Origin: Fuerstiella sp.
GTDB taxonomy: Bacteria > Planctomycetota > Planctomycetia > Planctomycetales > Planctomycetaceae
Direction of reading: 5' to 3'
Assembly (NCBI GenBank): GCA_014238335.1
Contig: JABABI010000002.1
Span: 122,519-180,236 of the forward strand
DNA length: 57,718 nt
Each line of letters begins with the position of its first letter. Positions within the stretch are counted from its first letter, which is position 1. Below the pieces are notes generated by a model that saw only the letters and a program-made list of their open reading frames with translations, did no database searches and was not told the DNA's origin. A program made the position numbers and the translations under genes. Positions 44,641-53,631 of the stretch are shown here, one piece after another.

Positions 44641-45339
44641 ATGTCCGATACAAATCTGCGGACCATCGCCACCTACGGCTCAGCTCCCGTCGCTCATCTT
44701 GCCAGCGCGATGCTGCAGGGCCATGGCGTTCGGTCCGCTGTTGCGGGAGACCAGATCGCCGAAGCGCTGGGGTATCTGGGTGTCGCCATCACCACCGTCG
44801 AACTGCTGGTTCATCGCGAAGACGCGGACGCTGCAGATCAACTGCTTTCGGAATGGGAACAGCAACGTCGGCGCCATCAACAGGACCGCCGGGGTGTCGA
44901 AGGCCGCATGGGCTGGCTGTGCAGTCACTGTTCTGAAATCAATGAACAGAACTTTGATAAATGCTGGTCATGTTCGGCGTCCCGCCCGGACGATGCCGAA
45001 CTTGCAACACTGCCTGACAACGCGGAGACGAATCCTGGTCCCTCAGACGTGGTCACTGTCCCTGAAAATCGCGATCCGTCCCCGTTCCGTGTGCCGACGG
45101 TGGAAGACCTGCCGACAGTCAATGCACAGCTGGTCTCCCGCGCGTTTCGCAGCGCTGTGCTCGGTCTGGCTTTTCCGCCCCTCGCCGCCTACAGCTTTTG
45201 GCTGGCGTGGCGTTGTCTGGCTGAAGGTCGGCCGATGCCTAAAGTCTGGCCGGCCATGTTCCTCAGTGCCTGCAGTGTTCTGCTGTGGATGATCTTTTTC
45301 CTGGCGACAGGCCTGTACGGAATCATCCCACTGTTCTGA
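44641..45339 (+). CDS. DUF2007 domain protein with RanBP2-type zinc finger and two membrane helices
   Basis: 232 aa, ATG 44641, 8 nt after the EF-hand gene. Residues 1-75 match the DUF2007 signal-transducing fold (ATYGSAPVAHLASAMLQGHGVRSAVAGDQIA, VELLVHREDADAADQLL). W92, C94, C97, N101, C108 and C111 fit the RanBP2 zinc-finger pattern W-x-C-x2-C-x3-N-x6-C-x2-C exactly (WLCSHCSEINEQNFDKCWSC). Two membrane helices (about 171-190 and 206-229) close the protein. The combination places a zinc finger and a DUF2007 domain on the cytoplasmic side of the membrane. RanBP2 fingers are rare in bacteria but recur in planctomycetes. Role unknown. Confidence 0.85.
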   Translation: MSDTNLRTIATYGSAPVAHLASAMLQGHGVRSAVAGDQIAEALGYLGVAITTVELLVHREDADAADQLLSEWEQQRRRHQQDRRGVEGRMGWLCSHCSEINEQNFDKCWSCSASRPDDAELATLPDNAETNPGPSDVVTVPENRDPSPFRVPTVEDLPTVNAQLVSRAFRSAVLGLAFPPLAAYSFWLAWRCLAEGRPMPKVWPAMFLSACSVLLWMIFFLATGLYGIIPLF

Positions 45340-45352
45340 CCTCCTGAGCCGC

Positions 45353-45538
45353 ATGGGAAATCCGATGACTGAATCGAACGGTCAATCCGACAGTCCGCTG
45401 CTTCGGCATAAATTTCCTAAACAGATTACAAGCTGTCCGTGCTGCGGCCAGTGCTGTCGTTTCACAACGCTGGTCATAACGAACTTTCGGAATGGTGAAG
45501 AAATATCGGCACATTGCTGCCACTCGCCGCCGCGCTAA
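45353..45538 (+). CDS. Possible small cysteine-rich protein
   Basis: 61 codons starting ATG 45353, 14 nt after the previous stop, with a TSCPCCGQCC cluster in the middle and another CC near the end. A second ATG lies four codons in. There is no Shine-Dalgarno and no known family. The cysteine spacing could bind zinc, but a chance frame is as likely. Confidence 0.2.
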   Translation: MGNPMTESNGQSDSPLLRHKFPKQITSCPCCGQCCRFTTLVITNFRNGEEISAHCCHSPPR

Positions 45539-45627
45539 TGTCGACAGAATATTTAGCCCATGTTATATGTTTTTTTGTGGGTGCAGTCCGTAGTGACCTT
45601 ACGCTGACGTGGTTTCGGAGACGTAAA

Positions 45628-46551
45628 ATGTTGTACTCATTACCCGGTCGACAGGTCCTGCTGCTTGTGGCCTGTGCCATCGTGACATCCAGTACTGCGT
45701 TCTCACAGGACAACGGATGCAGTGTCTTTGAAGGCTGCAATTCCTGCGATCGAGTCGAAGAAATCTTCAGTCCATGTCAGATGTGCTGCGGCACGTTGTT
45801 CCAGTGGAGCTGCACCACAACGTGTACCGGCGGCCCGGATCTGGACGCACCTCTGGTCACAGACAGGCCGGACTTCACCGAAGCCAGTTCCACGGTCGGC
45901 AAAGGCATTGCTCAACTGGAAATCGGCTACACGTTTACGCGTGAAGATGACGCCACCCATTCACATTCGTTCCCGGAACCGCTGCTGCGTTACGGTATTC
46001 TGCAGGACTGGCTCGAGCTGCGAGTCGGCTGGACGGACAACCTGCAGGAAACCAATGGCCGCCAGGTCGGTGGCAGCGATGACCTGTACCTGGGATTCAA
46101 GATCGGCCTGACACCTCAGCAGGGACTACTTCCCGAAATGGCCCTGATTCCACAAATGACTGTTCCCACCGGAGCCACCCGGTTCACAGCGAATGATGTC
46201 ATGCCGGGGGCCAACTGGATCTACGGCTGGGAAATCAGCAACTGTCTGTCCACCGCCGGCAGCACGCAATTCAATGGCTCCGTCGATGACGGCAGCGGAG
46301 AAAGTTATACCGAATGGGCACAGTCATGGACGGTCGCTTATTCACTATGCGATCGTGTCGGAGCGTACACCGAATGGTTTGCGTTGATGCCTCATTCTGC
46401 AGACACGGCCATGACGGAACATTACTTCAATGGTGGTTTCACGTATCTGATCAACAATGATATCCAGTGGGACATCCGAGCGGGCAAGGGGCTGAATGGT
46501 GCGGCCGACGATTACTTCATTGGAACAGGTCTGTCGCTGCGGTATTATTGA
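45628..46551 (+). CDS. Outer-membrane beta-barrel protein of the transporter/MetA-pathway type (PF13557-like)
   Basis: 307 aa from ATG 45628, with GGAG 7 nt upstream; an in-frame start at 45514 has none. Signal peptide MLYSLPGRQVLLLVACAIVTSSTAFSQ is followed by a cysteine-rich segment (DNGCSVFEGCNSCDRVEEIFSPCQMCCGTLFQWSCTTTC), which may be disulfide-bonded. The barrel starts at LVTDRPDFTEASSTVGKGIAQLEIGYTFTREDD, the family's opening strand, and ends in an aromatic (GLSLRYY). Alternating strands and small loops follow through residue 300. Members are annotated as transporters but the function is not established. The extra cysteine knob at the N-terminus is unusual. Confidence 0.85.
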   Translation: MLYSLPGRQVLLLVACAIVTSSTAFSQDNGCSVFEGCNSCDRVEEIFSPCQMCCGTLFQWSCTTTCTGGPDLDAPLVTDRPDFTEASSTVGKGIAQLEIGYTFTREDDATHSHSFPEPLLRYGILQDWLELRVGWTDNLQETNGRQVGGSDDLYLGFKIGLTPQQGLLPEMALIPQMTVPTGATRFTANDVMPGANWIYGWEISNCLSTAGSTQFNGSVDDGSGESYTEWAQSWTVAYSLCDRVGAYTEWFALMPHSADTAMTEHYFNGGFTYLINNDIQWDIRAGKGLNGAADDYFIGTGLSLRYY

Positions 46552-46628
46552 TGCGCTAACCGATGGATTAATCTGCCGGTACGCGAAAACTGCGAGACCG
46601 CCGCCAAAACATCAGAACAGATTGCCAG

Positions 46629-46676
46629 AAGACTGTTCGCGAGCAGTCTTGGACAGACGAGGCCTGACCGTCAGGC
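46629..46676. terminator. Paired hairpins between convergent genes
   Basis: AAGACTG/CAGTCTT (46629-46650) and GCCTGA/TCAGGC (46662-46676) sit between the beta-barrel stop and the convergent esterase stop. Both are perfect but short and lack T-runs, so bidirectional termination is plausible, not certain. Confidence 0.4.
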
Positions 46677-47690
46677 TTAAGGAGTCGCCGTCGGAGTTTC
46701 AAGGTGCTCGCGGATGTAGTCCATCGATCGCGCAAAAGCCTGCTCGATCAACTTGCGGTCGCCACCCCACAGACTGTGGCCACCACCTTCGATCGTGATG
46801 AGTTCGTGCAGAACGCCGAGCCGTTTCAGCTCAGCAGCCATTGTGATCGACTGCTCGACAGGTACATCATTGTCTGCTGTTCCGTGCAGCATCAGGGTGG
46901 GAGGATACTCCGCAGACAGATTCCGAATCGGACAAAATGGCGTCAACCTGTCCCGATCGACTTTCGGGTCAAGACCGCTGACAGCGTTGGCCCACTGTCC
47001 TGACTGCTTCAGATACAGGAAGAACGTCGCTCGCCCGCGACCATTTTCCTGATTTGTCCGCGTCAGTACTTCCGCTCCCACACCGGACCAGGCGGCGGCC
47101 CTGTCAATTAGCTTTCCCTTGCGGTAGGCCTCCGATGGCTGTGTGGTCCAGTCGCCGTCCACATCTCCAAACCCCCAGTATGAAACAATGGCCGTGGGCG
47201 GAGGATCGACGATGATTCCACTCATCAAAGCCAGATAGCCTCCGGCCGAGGCTCCAGCTACGACTAAGCGTGACGGTTCAGCGTCAAACAGTTCCGGTCC
47301 GGTTTTCCGAACCCATTCCAGCCCGTCGTTCAGATCCTCAATAATTGCAGGCAACTGCGCTTCGGGAGCGAGTCGGTAGCCGAGCGACACCAGAACGAAT
47401 CTCTGTTCCTGAGCAAGCTTTCGCAACTGCATCGGTACGCCGTCACGACTTCCCATAATCAGCGCACCGCCGTGCAGCCAGACGATAACGGGGCGTTTGG
47501 CGGCATCTGCCTGACGATAAACATCAGCCTTGATTTCAAGCTTCTGGACCGTCTTGTACGTGTACGTCTTCTTTGAGAAAGCAGACGGTACGTCATCCGC
47601 GCAACCAACGCTGATGATTAAGCACGAATCCGGCTGCGACAAAGCCAACAACAGCGTCAGGATAGTTGTCATGGGGAATCGAATGTTCAT
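46677..47690 (-). CDS. Secreted alpha/beta hydrolase, esterase/lipase-like
   Basis: 337 aa, start ATG 47690; no strong ribosome site. Signal peptide (MTTILTLLLALSQPDSCLIISVGC...) with a weak lipobox. The oxyanion-hole motif is HGG (73-75, WLHGGALIMG), the nucleophile S148 lies in GASAGG, and the acid and histidine are D273 or D275 (HGTADNDVP) and H305 (GGGHSLWGG). This is the hormone-sensitive-lipase-like esterase layout. It may remove acetyl or other esters from polysaccharide fragments before uptake, in line with the neighbouring sugar-acid genes, but this is inference. It converges on the beta-barrel gene. Confidence 0.9.
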   Translation of the reverse strand: MNIRFPMTTILTLLLALSQPDSCLIISVGCADDVPSAFSKKTYTYKTVQKLEIKADVYRQADAAKRPVIVWLHGGALIMGSRDGVPMQLRKLAQEQRFVLVSLGYRLAPEAQLPAIIEDLNDGLEWVRKTGPELFDAEPSRLVVAGASAGGYLALMSGIIVDPPPTAIVSYWGFGDVDGDWTTQPSEAYRKGKLIDRAAAWSGVGAEVLTRTNQENGRGRATFFLYLKQSGQWANAVSGLDPKVDRDRLTPFCPIRNLSAEYPPTLMLHGTADNDVPVEQSITMAAELKRLGVLHELITIEGGGHSLWGGDRKLIEQAFARSMDYIREHLETPTATP

Positions 47691-47945
47691 TGCTTCGGCT
47701 TACTCTGAATCATCGGGGCGCAAGTGCGATGCTCGGCAGCTCCACAGGCATGGTCGTCGACTCACCCGACATGATATTACCTTCGCATCGGAATGAGTAG
47801 TGCACCACTTCTTGTGATGTCCAGTGTCGTGCCGGAGCGATCGCAGAATCAGACAGTGCCGGAGGCCAGTCAGAACAATCGATGGATCTGGAATTGCAAT
47901 GCAACCCGCGGAACCAAGGCACCCATTTCTCCGAGCAGCAATCCC

Positions 47946-49448
47946 CTACGGTTGCGTTCTGCGGAACACGTCCGCGACGGGATGAAATTCAACACCTGCA
48001 TCCAGCGGAAAGATCGGCCTGCCGCAGATGGTGTGGCCCAAACTCTTGAGGTTCGCGCTTGTGGATCCCGGCGCGTCTACGTTGATTTTCCTGGCGCACC
48101 AATCGGCAAACATATGCGGCTCGCAGTGCGGCGATTTGACCACGACCATGTCAAAACGCTGCGGATCCTGTCCGTTAGCATAGAACCAGGAACGGTCAAA
48201 CAGGCTGACCGGACGTGTGCCGACCACCAGCGTCATGTTGTCCGCTTCCAGCACAGCCGTGTCCCCGGAGTTCCAATTCCAGCCGAATGACTCACTGAAA
48301 AATCTGCCATCTGACAACGAACGCACGCGAGCCTCCAGTTCCAGCGGCTCAAATCGAGCAGGATCGAGCGCACCACCAACGGTGGTTTGAATCGTTGCAC
48401 CGACGCCCGCAGCCATCGCCTGTCGAACTGCAGCCGGATCGACGATCGGCGCCAGCAATCGACCTGGGTATCCCTGCCCCACGGCCTCCCGTACAATCGC
48501 GTTGCTGTCACCGGACGCTCCGGAACTGGTGGCATCGGCAGCGTCCATCATCACCACCGTTCCTGTCGTAACAGCCGCCGCCTGCTGAACTGCGTCTGCC
48601 AGACTGGTCAGCGGCACCTGCATTTTTTCATGATGCTGCCAGAAACGATTCGCCAGTTCGATGGCGTGGCTTTTTGCGGCATTCTGGTCATCGTTCATCA
48701 CAACAAAACTGTTCGTGCGAAGTTCCGGCACGTCGGTAAACGGATTGCCCCACATCACGCCCGCAGAAAGTCCTGCACCGCTGGCTTCAATCGATTCTGC
48801 CAGCCGAATGCACCCAGAGACCGCACCGGTTTCCGTGATCATTTCATCGCCGCGCGCCAGGACGGGGATCTTCACCCGTGCCGTGACTGGCCGAACTGTG
48901 CCCGCCACAATCTTCAACAGAATTCTGGCAGCCCGCGCGCCTGTTTCGAAAAAATCAACGTGCGGATAAGTGTGATAGGAAACAACCGCGTCGCTGTGTT
49001 CCAGCATCCTGTCCGTCAGAATCCCATGAAGATCCAGCGACACGACAAACGGGATATCTTCACCAAGAATACGACGTGCTTCCTGCAGCAGATAGCCTTC
49101 CGGATCGTTCTCGTTTTCGGCCTGCATCGCCCCGTGCAAACAAAAATAAGCAGCATCCACCCTACCCGCTTCAGCCAAACCGTTCAGGAATTCACCGCTC
49201 AGCCGCTCGAAACTGTCTGCCGCCAGCACTCCGCCCGACGTGTTGGAACTAACAGCAAATGCCGGCGCCAGTTCCACGTCGTCTGCGCTATCAAAAATGC
49301 TTAACGCTCCACTGACTTCTTCCCTTACAGTGCGGTGGTAGTCCACAACAGCCTGTCCGCGAGCCGTTCGAAAGTCTTCATAGCGGCTGGGCGCAGGATT
49401 GAATGTCGAAACCTCCTGCTTGCATTCCGCAATCGCAATTCGTGACAT
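47946..49448 (-). CDS. M81 family metallopeptidase (MlrC-like)
   Basis: 500 aa, ATG 49448 with GGAG 5 nt upstream. MlrC family signature at the N-terminus (MSRIAIAECKQEVSTFNPAPSRYEDF), YFCLHGAM (101-108), metal-site candidates D139 and H141 (VVSLDLHGILTD), H159, H163 and D165 (SYHTYPHVDFFETG). The C-terminal half holds the MlrC domain (VVMMDAADATSSGASGDSN, GATIQTTVGG). MlrC was found in microcystin degraders but homologues are widespread and often lie beside sugar-acid genes, so a general peptidase or amidase role is as likely. Cytoplasmic; no signal peptide. The RspA/ManD-like gene upstream on the same strand ends 45 nt before this start, so the two may form an operon. Confidence 0.9.
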   Translation of the reverse strand: MSRIAIAECKQEVSTFNPAPSRYEDFRTARGQAVVDYHRTVREEVSGALSIFDSADDVELAPAFAVSSNTSGGVLAADSFERLSGEFLNGLAEAGRVDAAYFCLHGAMQAENENDPEGYLLQEARRILGEDIPFVVSLDLHGILTDRMLEHSDAVVSYHTYPHVDFFETGARAARILLKIVAGTVRPVTARVKIPVLARGDEMITETGAVSGCIRLAESIEASGAGLSAGVMWGNPFTDVPELRTNSFVVMNDDQNAAKSHAIELANRFWQHHEKMQVPLTSLADAVQQAAAVTTGTVVMMDAADATSSGASGDSNAIVREAVGQGYPGRLLAPIVDPAAVRQAMAAGVGATIQTTVGGALDPARFEPLELEARVRSLSDGRFFSESFGWNWNSGDTAVLEADNMTLVVGTRPVSLFDRSWFYANGQDPQRFDMVVVKSPHCEPHMFADWCARKINVDAPGSTSANLKSLGHTICGRPIFPLDAGVEFHPVADVFRRTQP

Positions 49449-49493
49449 CAGGATCTCCGTGGCATCGTGAAGGGAAACAAACTCAGGACTTGA

Positions 49494-50723
49494 TCAGGGA
49501 CGAATCACACTTCCGTCGCGTCTGCGAATCGCCGGCCATGCGCCGTTAAAGGGATGGTCCGGGTACGAGAATCGGTTCGCGAGCGATTCATCAATGTCGA
49601 TGCCCCAGCCTGGTTGGTCATTCGCCCACAGCATGCCGTCGCGCAGTTCCGGACAGCCGGGGAACACGTCCAGAGTTTCCTGATTAAACCGCGTAAATTC
49701 CTGGATGCCGAAATTCGGCACGGCAAGATCCAGCGCCAGATTGGCCGCGTGTCCGATGGGAGAAGTATCGCCCGGTCCGTGCCATGCCGTACGAACCCCA
49801 AAGAATTCACACAGTGCGGCCAGCTTTCGAGCGGGCGTTACACCACCGATGTCCGACAGATGAACACGAATAAAGTCGATCAGTTGTTCCTTAATCAGCG
49901 GCAGGTATTCGTTCACGTTGCTGAACAGTTCTCCCATGGCAATCGGAGTACTGCTGGCCGCACGCAGGCGACGAAAACTGTTGATATCTTCCGGCGGCAG
50001 ACCGTCTTCCAAAAAAAACAGCCGGAAAGGTTCCAAATCCTTTGACAGTTGAATCGCCAGCGGAGCGGGCAGGCGCTCGTGGATATCGTGCAGCAGTTCA
50101 ACCTCGTCGCCCAGCTGACTGCGAGCATGCTCAAACAGTTTGGGGGCCAGGCGCACGTAATCGGCCGGTTCAAACACGTTCTGCGGCGCGGTCGGGCTGT
50201 CGACGGTTTCGTGAGTCTGCAGGTCTGATTCTGTACCATACGTCGCCTGGCCGGGCACTTCCACCTGCATGCGAATGTGACGAAATCCGTCAACCATCAG
50301 TTTGTGGGCATCGTCAATCACGTCCTGAAACTCACGCCCCGAAGCATGCATATACACAGGGGCGGCCATGCGGCACTTGCCGCCGAGCAGTTCGTGGACG
50401 GGCATGCCGGCGCGCTTGCCTTTGATATCCCACAGTGCCATATCAACCCCCGACAAGGCATTGTTCAGCACCGGCCCCTGACGCCAGTACGAACTGACGT
50501 AGGCGGACTGCCAGATATCTTCGATCTCGTCAACGTTTCGTCCTATGAGAAACGGAGAGAGATATTTTTCGACGGCTTCAATCACGGCCAGCGGTCGTTG
50601 CGTGAATGTGGCACAGCCCAGACCGTGCAGTCCATCGTCGCTGGTTTCGACTTTAACCACGACCAGGCGAATACCCGCAGGAGCGGTGGCAATACAGCGG
50701 ATGTTCCTGATACGTACAGTCAT
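49494..50723 (-). CDS. Mannonate dehydratase/RspA-like enolase-superfamily enzyme
   Basis: 409 aa from ATG 50723. The frame extends 40 residues upstream, but this start gives the usual N-terminus (MTVRIRNIRCIATAPAGIRLVVV). ManD/RspA marks: GFRHIRMQVEVPG, an insertion (TYGTESDLQTHETVDSPTAPQNVFEP), LLHDIHERLP with the acidic ligand and histidine, LEDGLPPED, MGELFSN and HGPGDTSPIGHAANLALDLAVPNFGIQEF. These give the three metal ligands (D, E, E) and the catalytic histidines. It dehydrates D-mannonate or another hexonate to the 2-keto-3-deoxy acid. The long insertion is ManD-specific. Adjacent to MlrC and divergent from another enolase-superfamily gene. Confidence 0.9.
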   Translation of the reverse strand: MTVRIRNIRCIATAPAGIRLVVVKVETSDDGLHGLGCATFTQRPLAVIEAVEKYLSPFLIGRNVDEIEDIWQSAYVSSYWRQGPVLNNALSGVDMALWDIKGKRAGMPVHELLGGKCRMAAPVYMHASGREFQDVIDDAHKLMVDGFRHIRMQVEVPGQATYGTESDLQTHETVDSPTAPQNVFEPADYVRLAPKLFEHARSQLGDEVELLHDIHERLPAPLAIQLSKDLEPFRLFFLEDGLPPEDINSFRRLRAASSTPIAMGELFSNVNEYLPLIKEQLIDFIRVHLSDIGGVTPARKLAALCEFFGVRTAWHGPGDTSPIGHAANLALDLAVPNFGIQEFTRFNQETLDVFPGCPELRDGMLWANDQPGWGIDIDESLANRFSYPDHPFNGAWPAIRRRDGSVIRP

Positions 50724-50876
50724 GTTTTGATTTCTGCGTGTCTTCGATTTCTCTGCGGTTCTCGTCTGCGGACCGGACGAAATCTTCGCGGCCAGTCGAT
50801 ATGCTGATGCTGCAGGGTCGTTGAATCCGCACCAGTCAGTCAAGTATCGCGTGCAAGAATCAGAAAGATCAGACGG

Positions 50877-52124
50877 ATGAAAATCGAATCGATTGAACGC
50901 ATCTGGGTCGACATGCCCTTAAAGACGGTGCCGTGGCGGAACATGGTCCGTGAAATTCCTCACTGGTCACTGTTCGAATTGTGCAAAGTGACGCTCAGCA
51001 ACGGGGTAGTGGGAGTCGGCGAGACCATGCCCTACTACACATGGGGCGCAGTGACGGATGAAGCGGTCGAACGGGTCAACGGTCAACACCCAGCATCCGT
51101 GATGTGGGATGATTCTCTGGGAGCCGGACTGCAGATGGCGTTATTCGATGCGGTTGGCAAATCGCTCGACACGCCCGTCTGGGCACTGCTTGGCCAGCAG
51201 GTTCGCTCGTTCGCTCACGTTGGCTGGTGGGCGATTGACATGCCGGTCGAAGACTGGATTAGTGAATGCGCCGAAGCCGCCGAACACGGTTACACAACAT
51301 TCAAAACCAAAGCACGGCCATGGTTCGATCTGGAAGATCAGGTCGCCCGGTTGTCGGAGGCCGTGCCGGATCACTTCAAACTGGACGTCGACTTCAACGA
51401 TTTCGGACTCGACCCGGCTGTCGCTCGACCGCTGTGCAAACGACTGGAACGTTTCTCCAAGGTCGCAATCTGGGAAAGTCCCATCGCACAGGAAGATGTC
51501 GAAGGCAACCGAACGCTGCGTCGGCACCTGAGCGTGCCCATCGCTCATCATATCGATCGTCCGGCGTTTGAAACTCAGATCCGGCGAGACATCTGCGACG
51601 GATTCGTGATGGAAGGCGGCATCACCCATGCGCTGGGTCGAGGCCGAACATGTGCTGAGTTCAACAAACCGTTCTGGCTGCAATGGGTGGGGTCGAATCT
51701 GGCCGCGACGTTCTGTCTGCACATTCAGGCCGCACTGTCCCATGCTCGCTGGCCGGCGATCCACTGCAATCACATGTACGCCGATCAATTCATTGACGAA
51801 CCTTGGGTGGTCTCGAATGGACTGAGTGCCATTCCTGACAAACCGGGGATCGGAGCGACAGTCAACTGGGACACTGTCGAAAAACACCGCATCGAAGCGA
51901 AGGACAAGCCGTACCCTTATCCCGGACTACTGCTGCGGCTGGACTGGCCGTCCGGGACCAAGAGCTGGTTTACTCATGCCCAGCAGCTGTGGGACGCATT
52001 CAGCAGCGGCGACCTTCCCGCGTTTGTCACTGGAGTGAACCTCACGCGCGTTGATGACGACGGTTCGGCAGACTGGAGTCAACTGTACGAGCAAGCGCGC
52101 GTGTCGCCTGTGCACGAGCCATGA
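50877..52124 (+). CDS. Enolase-superfamily (mandelate racemase/MLE-like) protein with altered third metal ligand
   Basis: 415 aa, ATG 50877. The barrel has K143-T-K145 (TFKTKARPW), D170/D172 (KLDVDFND) and E200 (WESP). The third ligand position, normally Asp or Glu after PIA, is H224/H225 in VPIAHHIDRP. Later blocks are GFVMEGGITHALGRGRTCAEFN and QWVGSNLAATFCLHIQAAL. It belongs to the MR/MLE branch but its catalytic pattern is incomplete, so it may have a different chemistry or use His as ligand. Its divergent partner is the ManD-like gene; only 153 nt separate them. It ends convergently with the MFS transporter. Confidence 0.85.
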   Translation: MKIESIERIWVDMPLKTVPWRNMVREIPHWSLFELCKVTLSNGVVGVGETMPYYTWGAVTDEAVERVNGQHPASVMWDDSLGAGLQMALFDAVGKSLDTPVWALLGQQVRSFAHVGWWAIDMPVEDWISECAEAAEHGYTTFKTKARPWFDLEDQVARLSEAVPDHFKLDVDFNDFGLDPAVARPLCKRLERFSKVAIWESPIAQEDVEGNRTLRRHLSVPIAHHIDRPAFETQIRRDICDGFVMEGGITHALGRGRTCAEFNKPFWLQWVGSNLAATFCLHIQAALSHARWPAIHCNHMYADQFIDEPWVVSNGLSAIPDKPGIGATVNWDTVEKHRIEAKDKPYPYPGLLLRLDWPSGTKSWFTHAQQLWDAFSSGDLPAFVTGVNLTRVDDDGSADWSQLYEQARVSPVHEP

Positions 52125-52127
52125 CTC

Positions 52128-52144
52128 GCCCGCTGGCAGCGGGC
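52128..52144. terminator. Hairpin between convergent genes
   Basis: GCCCGCT-GGC-AGCGGGC, a perfect 7-bp stem, lies between the enolase-superfamily stop at 52124 and the MFS stop at 52146. No T-run; possible bidirectional terminator or REP element. Confidence 0.4.
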
Positions 52145-52145
52145 A

Positions 52146-53522
52146 CTACGTGTCTGTATATTGCGGGCGATCCAGCGAGTTGGTGCAGTCAATGAACAGC
52201 CAACACACGCCGCTGATCATGTACATAATCCCCACCATCAGAAACACCGGTTCGTAGTTGATGATCTTCGTCATCTGGCCGACCACGACTTCCTGCGTGG
52301 CATAGCGGTCCAGCAGAAATCCGCCGACCAGCGGTGTCACGACACCGCCCGCGCTGCCGGAACTGTTGATGATGCTGAACACGGTGGCCGAATAACGGCC
52401 GCCCATATCGGTTGACGTTCCCCAGACAGTCGGCTGCGTCCAGTCGCTAAAGAATTTGGTCGCGAACAACAGCCAGGCACCCGTCATTGGATCCGCATGT
52501 GTGATGGACATATACAGGCAAACACAAGCGATCACTTTGCCGGAGAAACCGACCAGAGAACGTGACAGCCGACGCTTCCCTGTCAGAGAAATCAGGCCAT
52601 CGTTAATGAAGCCTCCGGCAACGCCGCCCAGTGCCCCGCCCCACAGGGGAAGACTGGCCAACAGACCCAGAACGATTTTGTCGGAAACGCCGCGAGCCTC
52701 GATGAAGTAGCTGGCCATGAGCGCAGAATAAACATAGTCGGCACCGGCATTCATGAATTGCTGCACGATGAAAACCAGCAGACTGCGATTGCGGATGGCT
52801 CTGCGGAATGGCAGGACCCGCGGCGTATCTGCGTTATCCGTTTCACCCTCGCAAATTAAGTCGACTTCCGCCTGATTCGTCGACGGGTCGTCTTCGGGGC
52901 GGTTGCGACACAGCCTGTAGAACAACAGCGCGAACATCAGACCAATGGCCGACAGGATGACCAGCGAAGACCGCCACGACAGTCCAACCCCCAGCATGAA
53001 CCCAAAGACCACCGTCGAGATCGCGCCGCCGCTGCGTCCGAAGAAACTTGCAATCAGACCCTGCAAAACGGTTCGGCCCTTGAGTGGAAACCAGAGACGA
53101 GTCATCTTGGCGAGCGATGGATAACATCCCGCCTGCGCCGCTCCGAACGCCAACCGTGACGCCCCCAGACCCGTCATGCTTCCCGTCAGCCCGATGGCCG
53201 GCATCGCCAGCGACCACAGCGCAATGATGACTCCCAGAAACATGTGCGGACCGAACAGGTCGCAGACGATTCCACCGGGAATCTGCCCCAGCGCATACGT
53301 CACGTTGAACAGCGTGTACAGTCCGCCGAGTTGCTGCTCACTGAATCCAAATTCGGCCTTCAGTTCCGGCTGTACCATCACCCACGTGTATCGATGCAGA
53401 TACAGCATGAAGGACGTGCCGGCTGCCAGGCCAAACATCACCCAGCGTCGATTGGTGGGAGTTTCCTCCGGCAGGCTGGTGTTGGCTGGAGTAGAAAACG
53501 GATCCCCATCTGTATGACTCAC
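52146..53522 (-). CDS. MFS transporter, anion:cation symporter (hexuronate/galactonate-like)
   Basis: 458 aa, start ATG 53522. About 12 helices with a soluble N-terminus. MFS motif-like loop DLFGPHMFLG after helix 2, LSWRSSLVILSAIG in the first half, and a middle loop (CRNRPEDDPSTNQAEVDLICEGETDNADTP). Helix 1 has YLHRYTWVMVQPELKAEFGFSEQQLGGLYTLFNVTYALGQIPGGIVCDLFG, typical of the ACS family that carries hexuronates, galactonate or glucarate. Placement among ManD, DgoD and other enolase-superfamily genes supports uptake of a sugar acid. Substrate not proven. It is divergent from the DgoD-like gene, 109 nt apart. Confidence 0.9.
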   Translation of the reverse strand: MSHTDGDPFSTPANTSLPEETPTNRRWVMFGLAAGTSFMLYLHRYTWVMVQPELKAEFGFSEQQLGGLYTLFNVTYALGQIPGGIVCDLFGPHMFLGVIIALWSLAMPAIGLTGSMTGLGASRLAFGAAQAGCYPSLAKMTRLWFPLKGRTVLQGLIASFFGRSGGAISTVVFGFMLGVGLSWRSSLVILSAIGLMFALLFYRLCRNRPEDDPSTNQAEVDLICEGETDNADTPRVLPFRRAIRNRSLLVFIVQQFMNAGADYVYSALMASYFIEARGVSDKIVLGLLASLPLWGGALGGVAGGFINDGLISLTGKRRLSRSLVGFSGKVIACVCLYMSITHADPMTGAWLLFATKFFSDWTQPTVWGTSTDMGGRYSATVFSIINSSGSAGGVVTPLVGGFLLDRYATQEVVVGQMTKIINYEPVFLMVGIMYMISGVCWLFIDCTNSLDRPQYTDT

Positions 53523-53631
53523 GCTTCAGTCCCCATGGCAAACACTGTTGATGAAGTCGTTGTTTCCGAAACCTGAAACTCCAGCACAGCGGCGCTTGCC
53601 AGGATCAGGGCCACTACGTTAAGACATCTCC

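Noticed and set aside
48387..49304. Long plus-strand frame of 305 codons opposite the MlrC gene
   Set aside because: It is antisense to a gene with clear MlrC motifs and shows no domain of its own.
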